Shown in pieces: positions 53,601-60,737 of a DNA stretch of 64,000 bases; position 1 is the stretch's first letter; the number at the start of each line of letters is the position of its first letter. The DNA is from Cyclobacteriaceae bacterium (GTDB taxonomy: Bacteria; Bacteroidota; Bacteroidia; Cytophagales; Cyclobacteriaceae). The DNA is taken from NCBI GenBank assembly GCA_022842845.1, contig JALHOT010000012.1, positions 5,299-69,298 of the forward strand, read 5' to 3'. The notes beneath the pieces were generated by a model that was given only the letters and a program-made list of their open reading frames with translations, searched no databases and had not been told where the DNA came from. A program made the position numbers and the translations under genes.

Positions 53601-53920
53601 CCTACCCATACTACAGCTGGATTATCTTGTTGAATAGCAATTGCCCCTATTGATAAGGTTGATTCTTTATCGAAAAGCGGTTCCCAGGTAACACCTCCAC
53701 TGGTAGAACGCCAAACTCCACCCGAAGCCGCCCCCGCATAAATGATATCAGGATTGCTCACGACCGCATCAATAGCTGTAATGCGACCACTCATACCAGC
53801 AGGCCCGATAGCCCTGGGTTGAAGTCCTTTTAACTTATCCATATCCAACTTTTGCGCTAAGGCAGAAAAGCTGCACAGAACAAGCAAAGCACTCGTTAAA
53901 TAGTATATACTCTTTTTCAT
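50672..53920 (-). CDS. Secreted VPS10/sortilin-like BNR-propeller protein
   Basis: 1082 residues, signal peptide at 1-22 (ends ALAQ). Two stacked propellers built of BNR/Asp-box and WD-like repeats: SGGVTWEPLFDKESTLSIGA, DGGKTWKKIGLEKTRHIHRI, DGGVTWERVLF, DGGKNWKKLTDKEGLPEGNV, EDGGEKWTMVNDKG, DGGKTWTNITAKILG. A charged Lys/Ala linker (about 795-825), a Gly-rich run near 890 and a C-terminal helical part follow. This matches the 'VPS10 domain/sortilin' or glycosyl-hydrolase-annotated secreted proteins widespread in Bacteroidota. No enzyme active site is evident. It is a single-gene unit with its own terminator. No type IX sorting domain is visible at the end. Confidence 0.87.
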   Translation of the reverse strand: MKKSIYYLTSALLVLCSFSALAQKLDMDKLKGLQPRAIGPAGMSGRITAIDAVVSNPDIIYAGAASGGVWRSTSGGVTWEPLFDKESTLSIGAIAIQQDNPAVVWVGTGEGNPRNSLNGGEGIYKTLDGGKTWKKIGLEKTRHIHRIIIDPKNPNTVYVGAIGSPWGEHPERGVYKTTDGGVTWERVLFVDNKTGCGELVMDPSNPNKLFANMWEHRRMPWTFNSGGPGSGLYVTYDGGKNWKKLTDKEGLPEGNVGRMGLAIARNKPNVVYALIEAKKNALYRSEDGGEKWTMVNDKGEIGDRPFYYFEIYVDPKNENRLYTIFSRVNVSEDGGKSFKELLPYYGVHPDHHAWWINPENPNMIIDGNDGGLNISRDMGKTWVFADNIPVGQFYHINVDMAHPYNVYGGMQDNGSWVGPAYVWRNGGIRNSYWQEVLFGDGFDAAPDPDDNRYGYAMSQGGNLARFDLQTGFAKNLRPTHPDADMKLRYNWNSALAQDPFSTSTIYYGSQFVHKSTNKGDTWDIISPDLTTDDKSKQKQHDSGGMTMDATGAENHCTILSIAPSKVKQGVLWVGTDDGQVQVTQDGGKTWTNITAKILGMPKNAWVTQIQASTYNAGEAFVVVNNYRMFDYKPYLFHTKDFGATWTSIVTGAQVGESNYTLSVVQDPVEPKLMFLGTENGLFVSIDGAKNWTKWTNGYPAGVPTIDMVIHPREHDLVIGTFGRAIYVFDDIRPLREMAKSTSVMSKTAHLFTPPDAYLVSIQQPSGPRFDANAVYNGENRQPGAMITYSVNKPVATEAAKPAEDTKAKKGKEEAKPAASAPAKSTVKYDSVKLQVYNDKGVLINTLRQKAPDENGVYRMSWMMNEKGDRQPAREQRGGGGGGGFGGFGGTSVLPGTYKLRLLFGDQKDSAMITVKADPRMDVAPSVYTDRYNMLKDLQKLRSSATAAADRLRESKEIVEEYEKKMKEAKRSDLKEAMDKTKAMKDSIESVLDFMFGKVDKRQGIVRSPDATPISYIQTAQGYVGRSRDPISDTDKRVYQHAVDKMATLTKRVNDFYETQWKQYRAMMEKVNLSPFKDYEPIK

Positions 53921-54040
53921 AAAACTAGATTTATGAAGGTAAGGTAAGTGATATTTATGGGTGAGTGATGAGCTGCTTTATTTTCGGGGTATAAAGCACT
54001 TGAAATGCTCCAGAATTATATGAATGGCTGAGACTTGGCT

Positions 54041-54075
54041 ATAAAAAAAGCGAGCAGCCAAAAGGCCACTCGCTT
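54041..54075 (-). terminator. Terminator of the second ECF operon
   Basis: On the minus strand a hairpin with outer stem AAGCGAG / CTCGCTT and inner stem GCC / GGC separated by a 2-by-2 internal loop is followed by a TTTTTTT run. It lies 23 bp past the last gene of the operon. Confidence 0.85.
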
Positions 54076-54098
54076 ATGCAAATTTTATCGTGATCTGG

Positions 54099-55361
54099 TT
54101 ATTGAAGGGGGCCCTTCTTTAATTCCATTTTACCAAGCGCTGCATTTTTATCTAACTTCCCGGTGAGGTAATCGGCCAGCACTGAAGCCTTCGTTACAAT
54201 TTCTATTGTAGATGGAATGCCGCATTCACTGCATTTGGTTAATCGTACATTGAACACTAACACTTCTTCCGGCTTTAGGCTTTTGATAGTTCTTCCGTAT
54301 TCCAGAATATTCTCTTTCAATTCCTTCTCAAAATTTGGATAAAGTTCCTTCACCTTCTGATTACGTTGTTCTTCGGTAACCCGTTCCAGTTTTTGTGTAG
54401 GCATATTAAAATAACCGCGTTCTAACTGATTAGAGGAGTACACCTGCATGTGATAGATCACACCATAATCCTTCAGCCTTTCATAGTAGGTATCATCTTC
54501 TGTAAAAAAAGTGGTCGATAAATCTGGCTGGTAGAGTCTATCCACAATGGTTGTTAAAAGTTCCAGATCCTGGCTGCGTTCGTTCATTACTTCACTTTCA
54601 ACCACTTTAATTTTAGCAAGAAACTGATCACGATTTAATTTACCTATCTGAAACTGTTTTATATCTGCACCGCTCGCTTCAATTGATAAGAAATATCGTT
54701 TCTCATCACCCATAAAGCGCCAGTAGCGATTTCCACCATCAGATGCGCGGTTAGTGATTATTATCTTCTCCTCTGGTTTTAGCTGACTTAAAATTGAACT
54801 GTAATCTGCCAGGAAAGTTTTAGAAGCCTCTGTTAACAATTTATTATACTCTTTAGCATCCTTATCGCTTTTGACCGAAGTGCGGGCAATTGTAAATCCG
54901 GTACTTCTACTTCTTTCCATAGCATCTTCTGCATCGCGCATAGCCTCCTCCGCATCACGAAGAGCTTCTTCTGCTTTGGCTCTGTTTTCTTCAACTTTTC
55001 CTATTAGCTCCTCTGTTATCACCTCGCCCTCTTCATCGGTTTCGATTGAATAGGTATAACTCTGACCTTGCCCTCCTTGGACATGTACCCTGGGAGCTCT
55101 TGGCGCTCTTGGTACTGTTATATAATTCATAGGAAAATTAGAGAAATTAGGAATGGAGAAAGTTACACCATAACCACTACGGTAACTAGCTTCTACAGAA
55201 ACAGGTAACCAATCGCCCTTCTCAAATTGCTGCTTTATCAAAGATTCCAACACACCCTCTGCGACTTTCAGGTCTCGTGCCATGCGGTCATCTACCGAAT
55301 TCTGGGCTACTGCTACGCCAACCATCATCAACCACACTATACTTAAAAAAATATTTTTCAT
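54099..55361 (-). CDS. Secreted protein of the second ECF operon, with a coiled-coil segment
   Basis: 420 residues from ATG at 55361, which gives a signal peptide (KNIFLSIVWLMMVGVAVAQ); an in-frame ATG at 55400 would put 13 polar residues ahead of it. Near residues 100-160 is a repeating coiled coil (EEALRDAEEAMRDAEDAMER) preceded by a Pro/Arg linker RAPRAPRVHVQGGQGQ. The C-terminal half has an Fe-S or zinc-like CSECG pair. I do not recognise the family. As the third gene after an ECF sigma and a membrane protein, it is a likely output or sensor component in the periplasm. Confidence 0.72.
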   Translation of the reverse strand: MKNIFLSIVWLMMVGVAVAQNSVDDRMARDLKVAEGVLESLIKQQFEKGDWLPVSVEASYRSGYGVTFSIPNFSNFPMNYITVPRAPRAPRVHVQGGQGQSYTYSIETDEEGEVITEELIGKVEENRAKAEEALRDAEEAMRDAEDAMERSRSTGFTIARTSVKSDKDAKEYNKLLTEASKTFLADYSSILSQLKPEEKIIITNRASDGGNRYWRFMGDEKRYFLSIEASGADIKQFQIGKLNRDQFLAKIKVVESEVMNERSQDLELLTTIVDRLYQPDLSTTFFTEDDTYYERLKDYGVIYHMQVYSSNQLERGYFNMPTQKLERVTEEQRNQKVKELYPNFEKELKENILEYGRTIKSLKPEEVLVFNVRLTKCSECGIPSTIEIVTKASVLADYLTGKLDKNAALGKMELKKGPLQ

Positions 55362-55408
55362 ATCATTACTGTTAAAATTCACTTTTGGTTTACTAATCAA
55401 CTCAAGGG

Positions 55409-56266
55409 CTAATTTCTGATTCCGGCTTTCTGAAAGTTAGTACCTGAGTTATTGATGAGACTTGTTAATATTTGTTCTGTTTCTGCTTTAAAGAGATTGC
55501 TGTTTTGCTCTACATCTGTAATCTTAGTTTGTAAAAGACGTAAGTCATCATTTCGCTGCTGTTGCAAATACTTAGAGAAATCGACTAATAAATTCTCCAT
55601 ATAATCTTTCTGTTCAGTAGAGGTCAGTTTCATATAGTCCTGCATCATTCTCATGTTCTCCGTTTGTATGCTCGCAACGTAAGCGGCAATCTGATCTTTC
55701 GAGGCACTGGCTACTTGTTGTACAAGGGCATCTACCCTCTCACTGTTGCGTGTATTGACCGCCAGGTTTTTCCTAATGGATTCATCAATTTTTTGCCTGT
55801 TCTCTGCCAGGCTTTGTTGCCAGGTATTGTTATTATCACTAAGAGATGCATTGATCATTTCTTGTACTTCCGCTTGTGTAAGCATGGGTGTGTTGGTAAC
55901 CGGTGGAATTGTTTCTTTAGCACCAAAGCTGATGCGTATACCACTGTCATCACTAGAAACCGTTGTGCTTGTTAACCTGCCTACTACCATGATTAACAAC
56001 AGTGATGCGGCAATGCTGATAATGGTTTTAGCGTAAGGGAAATCCCAAAGACTTCTGGTCTTGTGATTATCCACTACGATGGGTGGTGCTATCACTTCCT
56101 TATCTTCTACCGTGCGCAACATGTGTTGCAAAGCCTTCATGTTCTCTAACTCAAGTCGGGCATTCGCATTCTCTGCTAAGTAAAGCTCCATGCGTTCGCG
56201 TTCTTCGCCCTCCATCTCACCGTATAGGTAAGCCATCCACGCTGCTTCGTTTGGTTTATAGCTCAT
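55409..56266 (-). CDS. Probable membrane anti-sigma factor of the second ECF operon
   Basis: 285 residues. The cytoplasmic N-terminus (KPNEAAWMAYLYGEMEGEER, ERMELYLAENANARLELENM) resembles an anti-sigma domain; a membrane helix follows (YAKTIISIAASLLLIMVVGR) and a long periplasmic helical, Gln-rich tail (about 125-285). Its start overlaps the sigma gene's end by 11 bp, supporting a sigma/anti-sigma pair. No zinc-binding HxxxCxxC motif is visible, so it is not a ZAS-type anti-sigma factor. Confidence 0.8.
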   Translation of the reverse strand: MSYKPNEAAWMAYLYGEMEGEERERMELYLAENANARLELENMKALQHMLRTVEDKEVIAPPIVVDNHKTRSLWDFPYAKTIISIAASLLLIMVVGRLTSTTVSSDDSGIRISFGAKETIPPVTNTPMLTQAEVQEMINASLSDNNNTWQQSLAENRQKIDESIRKNLAVNTRNSERVDALVQQVASASKDQIAAYVASIQTENMRMMQDYMKLTSTEQKDYMENLLVDFSKYLQQQRNDDLRLLQTKITDVEQNSNLFKAETEQILTSLINNSGTNFQKAGIRN

Positions 56267-56885
56267 AATGCACTGTATCTTTAGTTATGTTGCGTTGTTC
56301 TAAAATCCTTTTCAATCCGTCAAGTCCGTAATACATTCTTGATTTTGCTGTGTTCTCGGAAATATTCAGTACCTCTGCTATCTCTCTGAACTTTAACCCT
56401 TCAAACTCCTTCATGATCACAACTTCGCGTTGTTCTTCACTTAAAGTCATCAAGGCTTGTTGCAGTATCTCCGACAACTCTGCCTGTTGAAACTGTTGCT
56501 CCGGGTTTTCATGCCGCATGGCGCTACCCTCCCAACGTGGAGAATTCTCTGCTTCAGGGTTAACCACAAATTCGAAAGGAACAGATTTGTTTGATTTTTT
56601 CTTTCTTAATTCCTCACGACAATAGTTAACCGCTATGGTATACAACCATGACTTAAACCTGCCAGTGTCTTGCAAGCCTTCCAGGTTTCTGCACATGGAA
56701 ATGAAAGTCTTTTGCGCTACTTCCATGGCCAGATCATGATCCTGGAAAAACTTGAAAGCGAAATTATAAATGCGTTTGTACCAAAGCTGCACCAGCTTTC
56801 CCTGGGCATTCTTATCCCCTTGCCGTGCGCGTAAAAGCAGGGAGTCGGAATGCATCATGGCAATGTCCAGTAAAGTTTCGGCCAC
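56256..56885 (-). CDS. ECF RNA polymerase sigma factor (second)
   Basis: 209 residues. Region 2 at about 35-100 (YNFAFKFFQDHDLAMEVAQK, FKSWLYTIAVNYCREELRKK); region 4 at about 140-195 (LMTLSEEQREVVIMKEFEGL, AEVLNISENTAKSRMYYGLD). A later in-frame ATG (residue 10 or 11) is an alternative start. It differs from the first ECF gene in this window (17867) by a longer linker between regions 2 and 4. It heads the three-gene operon through 54099, with the anti-sigma gene overlapping by 11 bp. Confidence 0.94.
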   Translation of the reverse strand: MAETLLDIAMMHSDSLLLRARQGDKNAQGKLVQLWYKRIYNFAFKFFQDHDLAMEVAQKTFISMCRNLEGLQDTGRFKSWLYTIAVNYCREELRKKKSNKSVPFEFVVNPEAENSPRWEGSAMRHENPEQQFQQAELSEILQQALMTLSEEQREVVIMKEFEGLKFREIAEVLNISENTAKSRMYYGLDGLKRILEQRNITKDTVHYEL

Positions 56886-57079
56886 AAATTCAGTTGTTTT
56901 AAGTTTTAAACGCTTCTAATCGATTACGCTATAAAGATGGAGGGAGTTCAGGAAAAGTTTTATTCATTCTAAAAAAAGTTAGTTTTAAAGGTATAGCCAA
57001 TAATTCCACGGCTCATGGATAATAGTCAATGGACCAAGTTCTATGGACTATTGGCCTTAGATGCTATCTTGCGGCTTTT

Positions 57080-57853
57080 ATGAAGAAAATCATTGCTTTT
57101 CTGATCCGTTTTGTACCTCGCAGGTACCTTCAATTGGTGGGAGGAGCCGGTTTAAAAGTAACCGGAGCGCTCTTTTACAGGGGTAAAAATGTTAGCTGCC
57201 CGGTTTGTGATCATCAATACAGAATTTTTTTGCCTTACGGCCGCATTAATACAAGACCTAACGCCCTTTGCCCGAATTGCCTGTCGTTGGAGCGCCACAG
57301 ACTCATCTACCGCTACTTGCAAGCGAAAACAAGCTTTTTCAGCAAAGCACAAGCTGTTTTACACATAGCACCAGAGGCTTGTTTTATTCCGCGATTTGAA
57401 AAAGTACATGGAGAAGGCTACATCACCGCTGACATAGAATCGCCATTGGCTAAGGTAAAAATGGATATTCACCAAATACCTTTTGAGGACAATCGTTTTG
57501 ATGTAGTGCTATGCAACCATGTGCTCGAACACGTACGAGATGATATACAAGCCATGCGTGAAATATGCAGGGTGTTGAAGCCAGGAGGTTTTGCGATTAT
57601 GCAAGTACCCTTCTTTAATCCTGTGCAGGAACAAACGTTTGAAGACAATAGTATCATTGATAAAAGAGAAAGAGAAAGAATTTTCGGCCAGGATGATCAC
57701 GTTCGCAAATACGGTCATGACTATCCCCAGCGCATACAACAAGCCGGTCTTCAAGCGATTGAAGAAAATTTCGTTAATGAATTAAGTGAAACCGAACGAC
57801 AACGTTTGGGTCTGGTGAAAGGGGAAATTATTTACATCGGAAAAAAACCATAA
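57080..57853 (+). CDS. SAM-dependent methyltransferase with zinc-ribbon-like N-terminus
   Basis: 257 residues from ATG 57080; an upstream start at 57029 adds a segment with no clear homology. An amphipathic N-terminal helix (FLIRFVPRRYLQLVGGAG) precedes a zinc-ribbon-like part with two CxxC pairs (SCPVCDHQ, NALCPNCLSLERH). The Rossmann methyltransferase core contains VLHIAPEACFIPRFEK, NRFDVVLCNHVLEHVRDDIQ and RVLKPGGFAIMQVPF. This layout occurs in polysaccharide- and lipid-modifying methyltransferases; the substrate is unknown. It is divergent from the ECF sigma gene. Confidence 0.85.
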   Translation: MKKIIAFLIRFVPRRYLQLVGGAGLKVTGALFYRGKNVSCPVCDHQYRIFLPYGRINTRPNALCPNCLSLERHRLIYRYLQAKTSFFSKAQAVLHIAPEACFIPRFEKVHGEGYITADIESPLAKVKMDIHQIPFEDNRFDVVLCNHVLEHVRDDIQAMREICRVLKPGGFAIMQVPFFNPVQEQTFEDNSIIDKRERERIFGQDDHVRKYGHDYPQRIQQAGLQAIEENFVNELSETERQRLGLVKGEIIYIGKKP

Positions 57854-57922
57854 GTTTTCTTCTACCTCATCAACTTTTTGGGGTTGCTATGCGTTTAAAC
57901 CTTTTTACGCCATTCTCCCCTC

Positions 57923-59134
57923 ATGAAAAACGAAAGAGTTCTGCTGTTCATTCTGGCAGCCATCATGTTTACCCATATTATGGACTTTATGATTATGATG
58001 CCACTGGGGCCACAGCTCATGCGCATTTTTGATATTAGTCCACAGCAATTTGCCTTACTGGTTTCATCTTATACCATTACCGCTGGTATCACTGGATTTA
58101 TTGCAGCCTTTGCTATCGATCGTTTCGATCGTAAGAACACTTTACTGTTTATGTACATAGGTTTTACAGTGGGTACCATCGCTTGCGCTTTTGCTCCGAC
58201 CTATGCTATCTTATTAATCACACGCTCGATAGCAGGTGCTTTTGGTGGTGTATTGGGTGCTCTTATTCTGGCTATGGTGAGTGATGCCGTACCTCTTGAA
58301 AGAAGAGCCAAGGGTATTGGCATTGTGATGGCTTCTTTTTCTATCGCTTCCGTATTTGGTGTACCCTTTGGATTATTTCTGGCCAGTGAATTTACTTGGC
58401 ATGCACCATTTTTATTCCTGGGTATTTTCTCTGCAGTAATTTGTGTGCTCGTTGTTTTCTTCATCCCTGTTATGCGTTGGCATATTGCAGTCGATGGTAA
58501 TCATAAAAATCCATGGGAAGTATTAGTTGCAATCTTTGGAAACAAAAACGCAAGGCTAGGTTTGACTTTCTCGGCTGTACTCATGCTCGGTCACTTCACC
58601 ATAGTACCTTTCATCTCTCCATACATGGTGGGGAACGTTGGTTTTAGCGAAGATGAATTGATGTATATCTACTTAGTCGGTGGAGCGAGCACGATTTTCT
58701 TCTCGCCTTGGGTGGGAAAGATGGCGGACAAACATGGTCGTTTAAAAATCTTCACCATTTTTGGTTCACTCGTATTGATCCCGATCATAGCCATAACCAA
58801 TATGCCGCCATGGCCTTTGTGGGCAGCACTTATTGTAGCAGCTATTTTCTTTGTGTTTGCCAACGGACGTATGGTGCCCAGCACTACGATGGAGACTGCC
58901 ATCATTAAGCCAGAAAACAGAGGAAGTTACATGAGTATTCGCTCTTCCATTCAACAACTTACTTCTGGTTTTGCCGCTTTTATTGCAGGTGTTATTGTAA
59001 CCGAAAAGCCTTCCATTTTTTCAACTGAAGCAAAGGCATTGGTGAATTATGAGTATGTAGGTTTAATCGCAGTGTTCTTTAGCCTGGTTTCTCTATGGGT
59101 TGCCCGCAAGCTGAAAGTTGAAACGGAGGCTTAG
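57923..59134 (+). CDS. MFS transporter, drug/sugar exporter type
   Basis: 403 residues, 12 membrane helices. The MFS motif A region is in AIDRFDRKNTLLFMYIGF, and a second copy in KMADKHGRLKIFTIFG. Segments such as TRSIAGAFGGVLGALILAMV and VMASFSIASVFGVPFGLFLA resemble the AraJ/arabinose-efflux and drug:H+ antiporter-1 groups. It lies 69 bp from the methyltransferase gene, and may share its transcript; a hairpin terminator follows. The substrate is not deducible. Confidence 0.9.
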   Translation: MKNERVLLFILAAIMFTHIMDFMIMMPLGPQLMRIFDISPQQFALLVSSYTITAGITGFIAAFAIDRFDRKNTLLFMYIGFTVGTIACAFAPTYAILLITRSIAGAFGGVLGALILAMVSDAVPLERRAKGIGIVMASFSIASVFGVPFGLFLASEFTWHAPFLFLGIFSAVICVLVVFFIPVMRWHIAVDGNHKNPWEVLVAIFGNKNARLGLTFSAVLMLGHFTIVPFISPYMVGNVGFSEDELMYIYLVGGASTIFFSPWVGKMADKHGRLKIFTIFGSLVLIPIIAITNMPPWPLWAALIVAAIFFVFANGRMVPSTTMETAIIKPENRGSYMSIRSSIQQLTSGFAAFIAGVIVTEKPSIFSTEAKALVNYEYVGLIAVFFSLVSLWVARKLKVETEA

Positions 59135-59183
59135 ACAATCAGTTAAAAAATTTTTATCTCAATACCTGTTTAATTATGAAAAG

Positions 59184-59215
59184 TGTCTGTTCTTAAATTA
59201 AGGACAGGCATTTTA
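59184..59215 (+). terminator. Terminator of the MFS gene
   Basis: An 11-bp stem (TGTCTGTTCTT / AAGGACAGGCA, with G-U pairs) with loop AAATT is followed by TTTTAC. It begins 50 bp after the MFS stop. Confidence 0.7.
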
Positions 59216-59279
59216 CTTATTAATACATTTCAATAGCCATGAGTATTTCATTTTATGATTATCTTGGTTTAAAAAAGAC

Positions 59280-59714
59280 ATGAAGCCTGAACTTCTCTTT
59301 TCACTCTGCAACTCGGTAGCACCACTAGGTTGGATTCTATTATTGGTAGCACCCCGCTGGAAAATTACGCGCTATGCAGTGCTCTATGGCATCATCCCTT
59401 TAATTTTTGCCTTTGTCTATTTAGGTATCATTATTTCAATGGGTGGTATTTCATTTGGTGACTTCAGCTCTTTAGCGGGAATCAAATCCTTATTCGCCAA
59501 CGATTATGCATTGGTTGTAGGCTGGGTCCATTATTTAGCTTTTGATTTATTTGTTGGCAGCTGGATTTTATCGAATGGCCAGAAGCATAATATTGCTCAC
59601 TTACTATTAATCCCTTGTTTATTCTTCACGTTCATGCTGGGCCCGGTGGGGTTACTGCTTTATTTTATTGTAAGAGCGATCAAAACCAAGAAAGTATTGC
59701 ATGAAAATTTCTGA
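59280..59714 (+). CDS. ABA4-like (DUF4281) membrane protein
   Basis: 144 residues, four membrane helices: FSLCNSVAPLGWILLLVAP, YAVLYGIIPLIFAFVYLGI, WVHYLAFDLFVGSWILSNG and IAHLLLIPCLFFTFMLGPVG. The segment VGWVHYLAFDLFVGSW and GPVGLLLYFIVRAI are characteristic of the ABA4-like family (named from a plant protein of neoxanthin synthesis); in bacteria it is found with various membrane genes. Its end overlaps the next gene by 14 bp. Confidence 0.88.
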   Translation: MKPELLFSLCNSVAPLGWILLLVAPRWKITRYAVLYGIIPLIFAFVYLGIIISMGGISFGDFSSLAGIKSLFANDYALVVGWVHYLAFDLFVGSWILSNGQKHNIAHLLLIPCLFFTFMLGPVGLLLYFIVRAIKTKKVLHENF

Positions 59715-60486
59715 ATTGAGTACCACACTAAAGAATAGAAACAAACTTCTTTTCTATTTTGGTTGGATCAACATAGTAGCCTTCGTAGCTTGTTTGCTGC
59801 TCTACTTTATTGACGATAAGCTAGTGACTGGCATTAATGCCTGGCTTAAACCCATGAAGTTTAGTCTGAGCATTGCCATCTATGCCTGGACCTTTGGCTG
59901 GGCACTCCATTATCTCCAAAGTAAAAAAATGGAAACCTTTATCAGCTGGTTTGTTGTCATCAGCATGTTAGTCGAAATTGGTATCATTATCTTTCAGGCA
60001 GCACGGGGTGAGATTTCACACTACAATATTTCAAGTGCCCTTAATGGCATGCTCTTCGGCATCATGGGACTATTTATTGGCATCAATACCGTAATTAATG
60101 CATTGACAGTAGTGCTATTCCTAATGAAAAGCCAAGTGACAATTGAAGGCCCACAGCTGCTCGCCTGGCGTGCAGGTCTCCTCTTGTTTTTGATAGGTAG
60201 TATTTCCGGAGGGCTCATGATTGCCAACATGGGGCATACCTATGGGGCTGCTGATGGAGGTCCGGGGATTCCCTTTACTAATTGGAGTACACAAGCGGGT
60301 GATATGCGCGCGGCACACTTCTTTACTTTGCATGGCTTACAGCTAATACCCTTCTTTGCTTTCCTGATTCCAGCCCATCATAAAAAGAAAGCCCTATTAG
60401 TATTGCTTTTTTCGTTGGTCTACTCGTTTGCCTGTATATGGATGCATTACCTGGCCCTGCAAGGGAAACCTTTGTTCAGCTTTTAG
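59701..60486 (+). CDS. Hypothetical seven-helix membrane protein
   Basis: 261 residues. Membrane helices include LLFYFGWINIVAFVACLLLY, PMKFSLSIAIYAWTFGWALH, WFVVISMLVEIGIIIFQAA, LNGMLFGIMGLFIGINTVIN, LLAWRAGLLLFLIGSISGGL, LHGLQLIPFFAFLIPAHH and ALLVLLFSLVYSFACIWMHY. His and Asp residues lie in or near helices (GDMRAAHFFTLHGLQ). It overlaps the ABA4-like gene by 14 bp, so they form a coupled pair. I do not recognise a named family. Confidence 0.72.
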   Translation: MKISELSTTLKNRNKLLFYFGWINIVAFVACLLLYFIDDKLVTGINAWLKPMKFSLSIAIYAWTFGWALHYLQSKKMETFISWFVVISMLVEIGIIIFQAARGEISHYNISSALNGMLFGIMGLFIGINTVINALTVVLFLMKSQVTIEGPQLLAWRAGLLLFLIGSISGGLMIANMGHTYGAADGGPGIPFTNWSTQAGDMRAAHFFTLHGLQLIPFFAFLIPAHHKKKALLVLLFSLVYSFACIWMHYLALQGKPLFSF

Positions 60487-60512
60487 ATGCCGATTCAAAC
60501 AAAAAAATGACC

Positions 60513-60554
60513 TTCTGACAGAGAAATTTTGATTTCTGACAATCCTTACCTTTA
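60513..60554 (+). promoter_or_regulatory. Probable his operon promoter region with a direct repeat
   Basis: TTCTGACA occurs at 60513-60520 and 60534-60541, 21 bp apart (two helical turns). TTG at 60529-60531 and TACCTTTA at 60547-60554 form a weak promoter (spacer 15 bp, one mismatch in the -7 box). The region lies 16-58 bp before the leader-peptide start. Confidence 0.4.
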
Positions 60555-60570
60555 TTCGCACCATCAAATC

Positions 60571-60648
60571 ATGAAAAACACACAAAACATAAACCTTCAC
60601 CACCATCATCATGTTAACCATGCGGATCGTGGCTGCGCTATGTTTTGA
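60571..60648 (+). CDS. hisL: Histidine operon leader peptide
   Basis: 25 residues, too short for normal gene finding. The ATG at 60571 opens MKNTQNINLHHHHHVNH, with five consecutive histidine codons (CAC CAC CAT CAT CAT) and a sixth two codons later, and stops at TGA 60646. Ribosome stalling at these codons when charged tRNA-His is scarce is the classic mechanism for transcription attenuation of his operons. The terminator starts 20 nt after the stop, and hisG lies beyond it. Confidence 0.92.
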   Translation: MKNTQNINLHHHHHVNHADRGCAMF

Positions 60649-60700
60649 TTGAATTATAAAACCAATTAAAAGGCTTGTCACGATGTGGCAAGCCTTTTTT
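60626..60700 (+). promoter_or_regulatory. Histidine attenuator: competing antiterminator and terminator
   Basis: AUCGUGG (60626-60632) can pair with UCACGAU (60678-60684), which lies in the 5' arm and loop of the terminator hairpin, so the two structures exclude each other. A ribosome stalled at the His codons would leave 60626-60632 free to pair and block termination. The pairing is seven base pairs with one G-U, so this is a proposal, not proof. Confidence 0.6.
60668..60700 (+). terminator. Attenuator terminator of the his operon
   Basis: A 13-bp stem AAAAGGCTTGTCA / TGGCAAGCCTTTT with one G-U pair and loop CGATG is followed by TTTTTT. It sits between the leader peptide and hisG. Confidence 0.92.
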
Positions 60701-60737
60701 GTTTTCATCACACTTTAAAAATGATAAATCGATAAAC

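Noticed and set aside
60675-60737. An upstream start for hisG at 60675
   Set aside because: It falls inside the attenuator terminator; ATG 60738 gives the standard HisG N-terminus.
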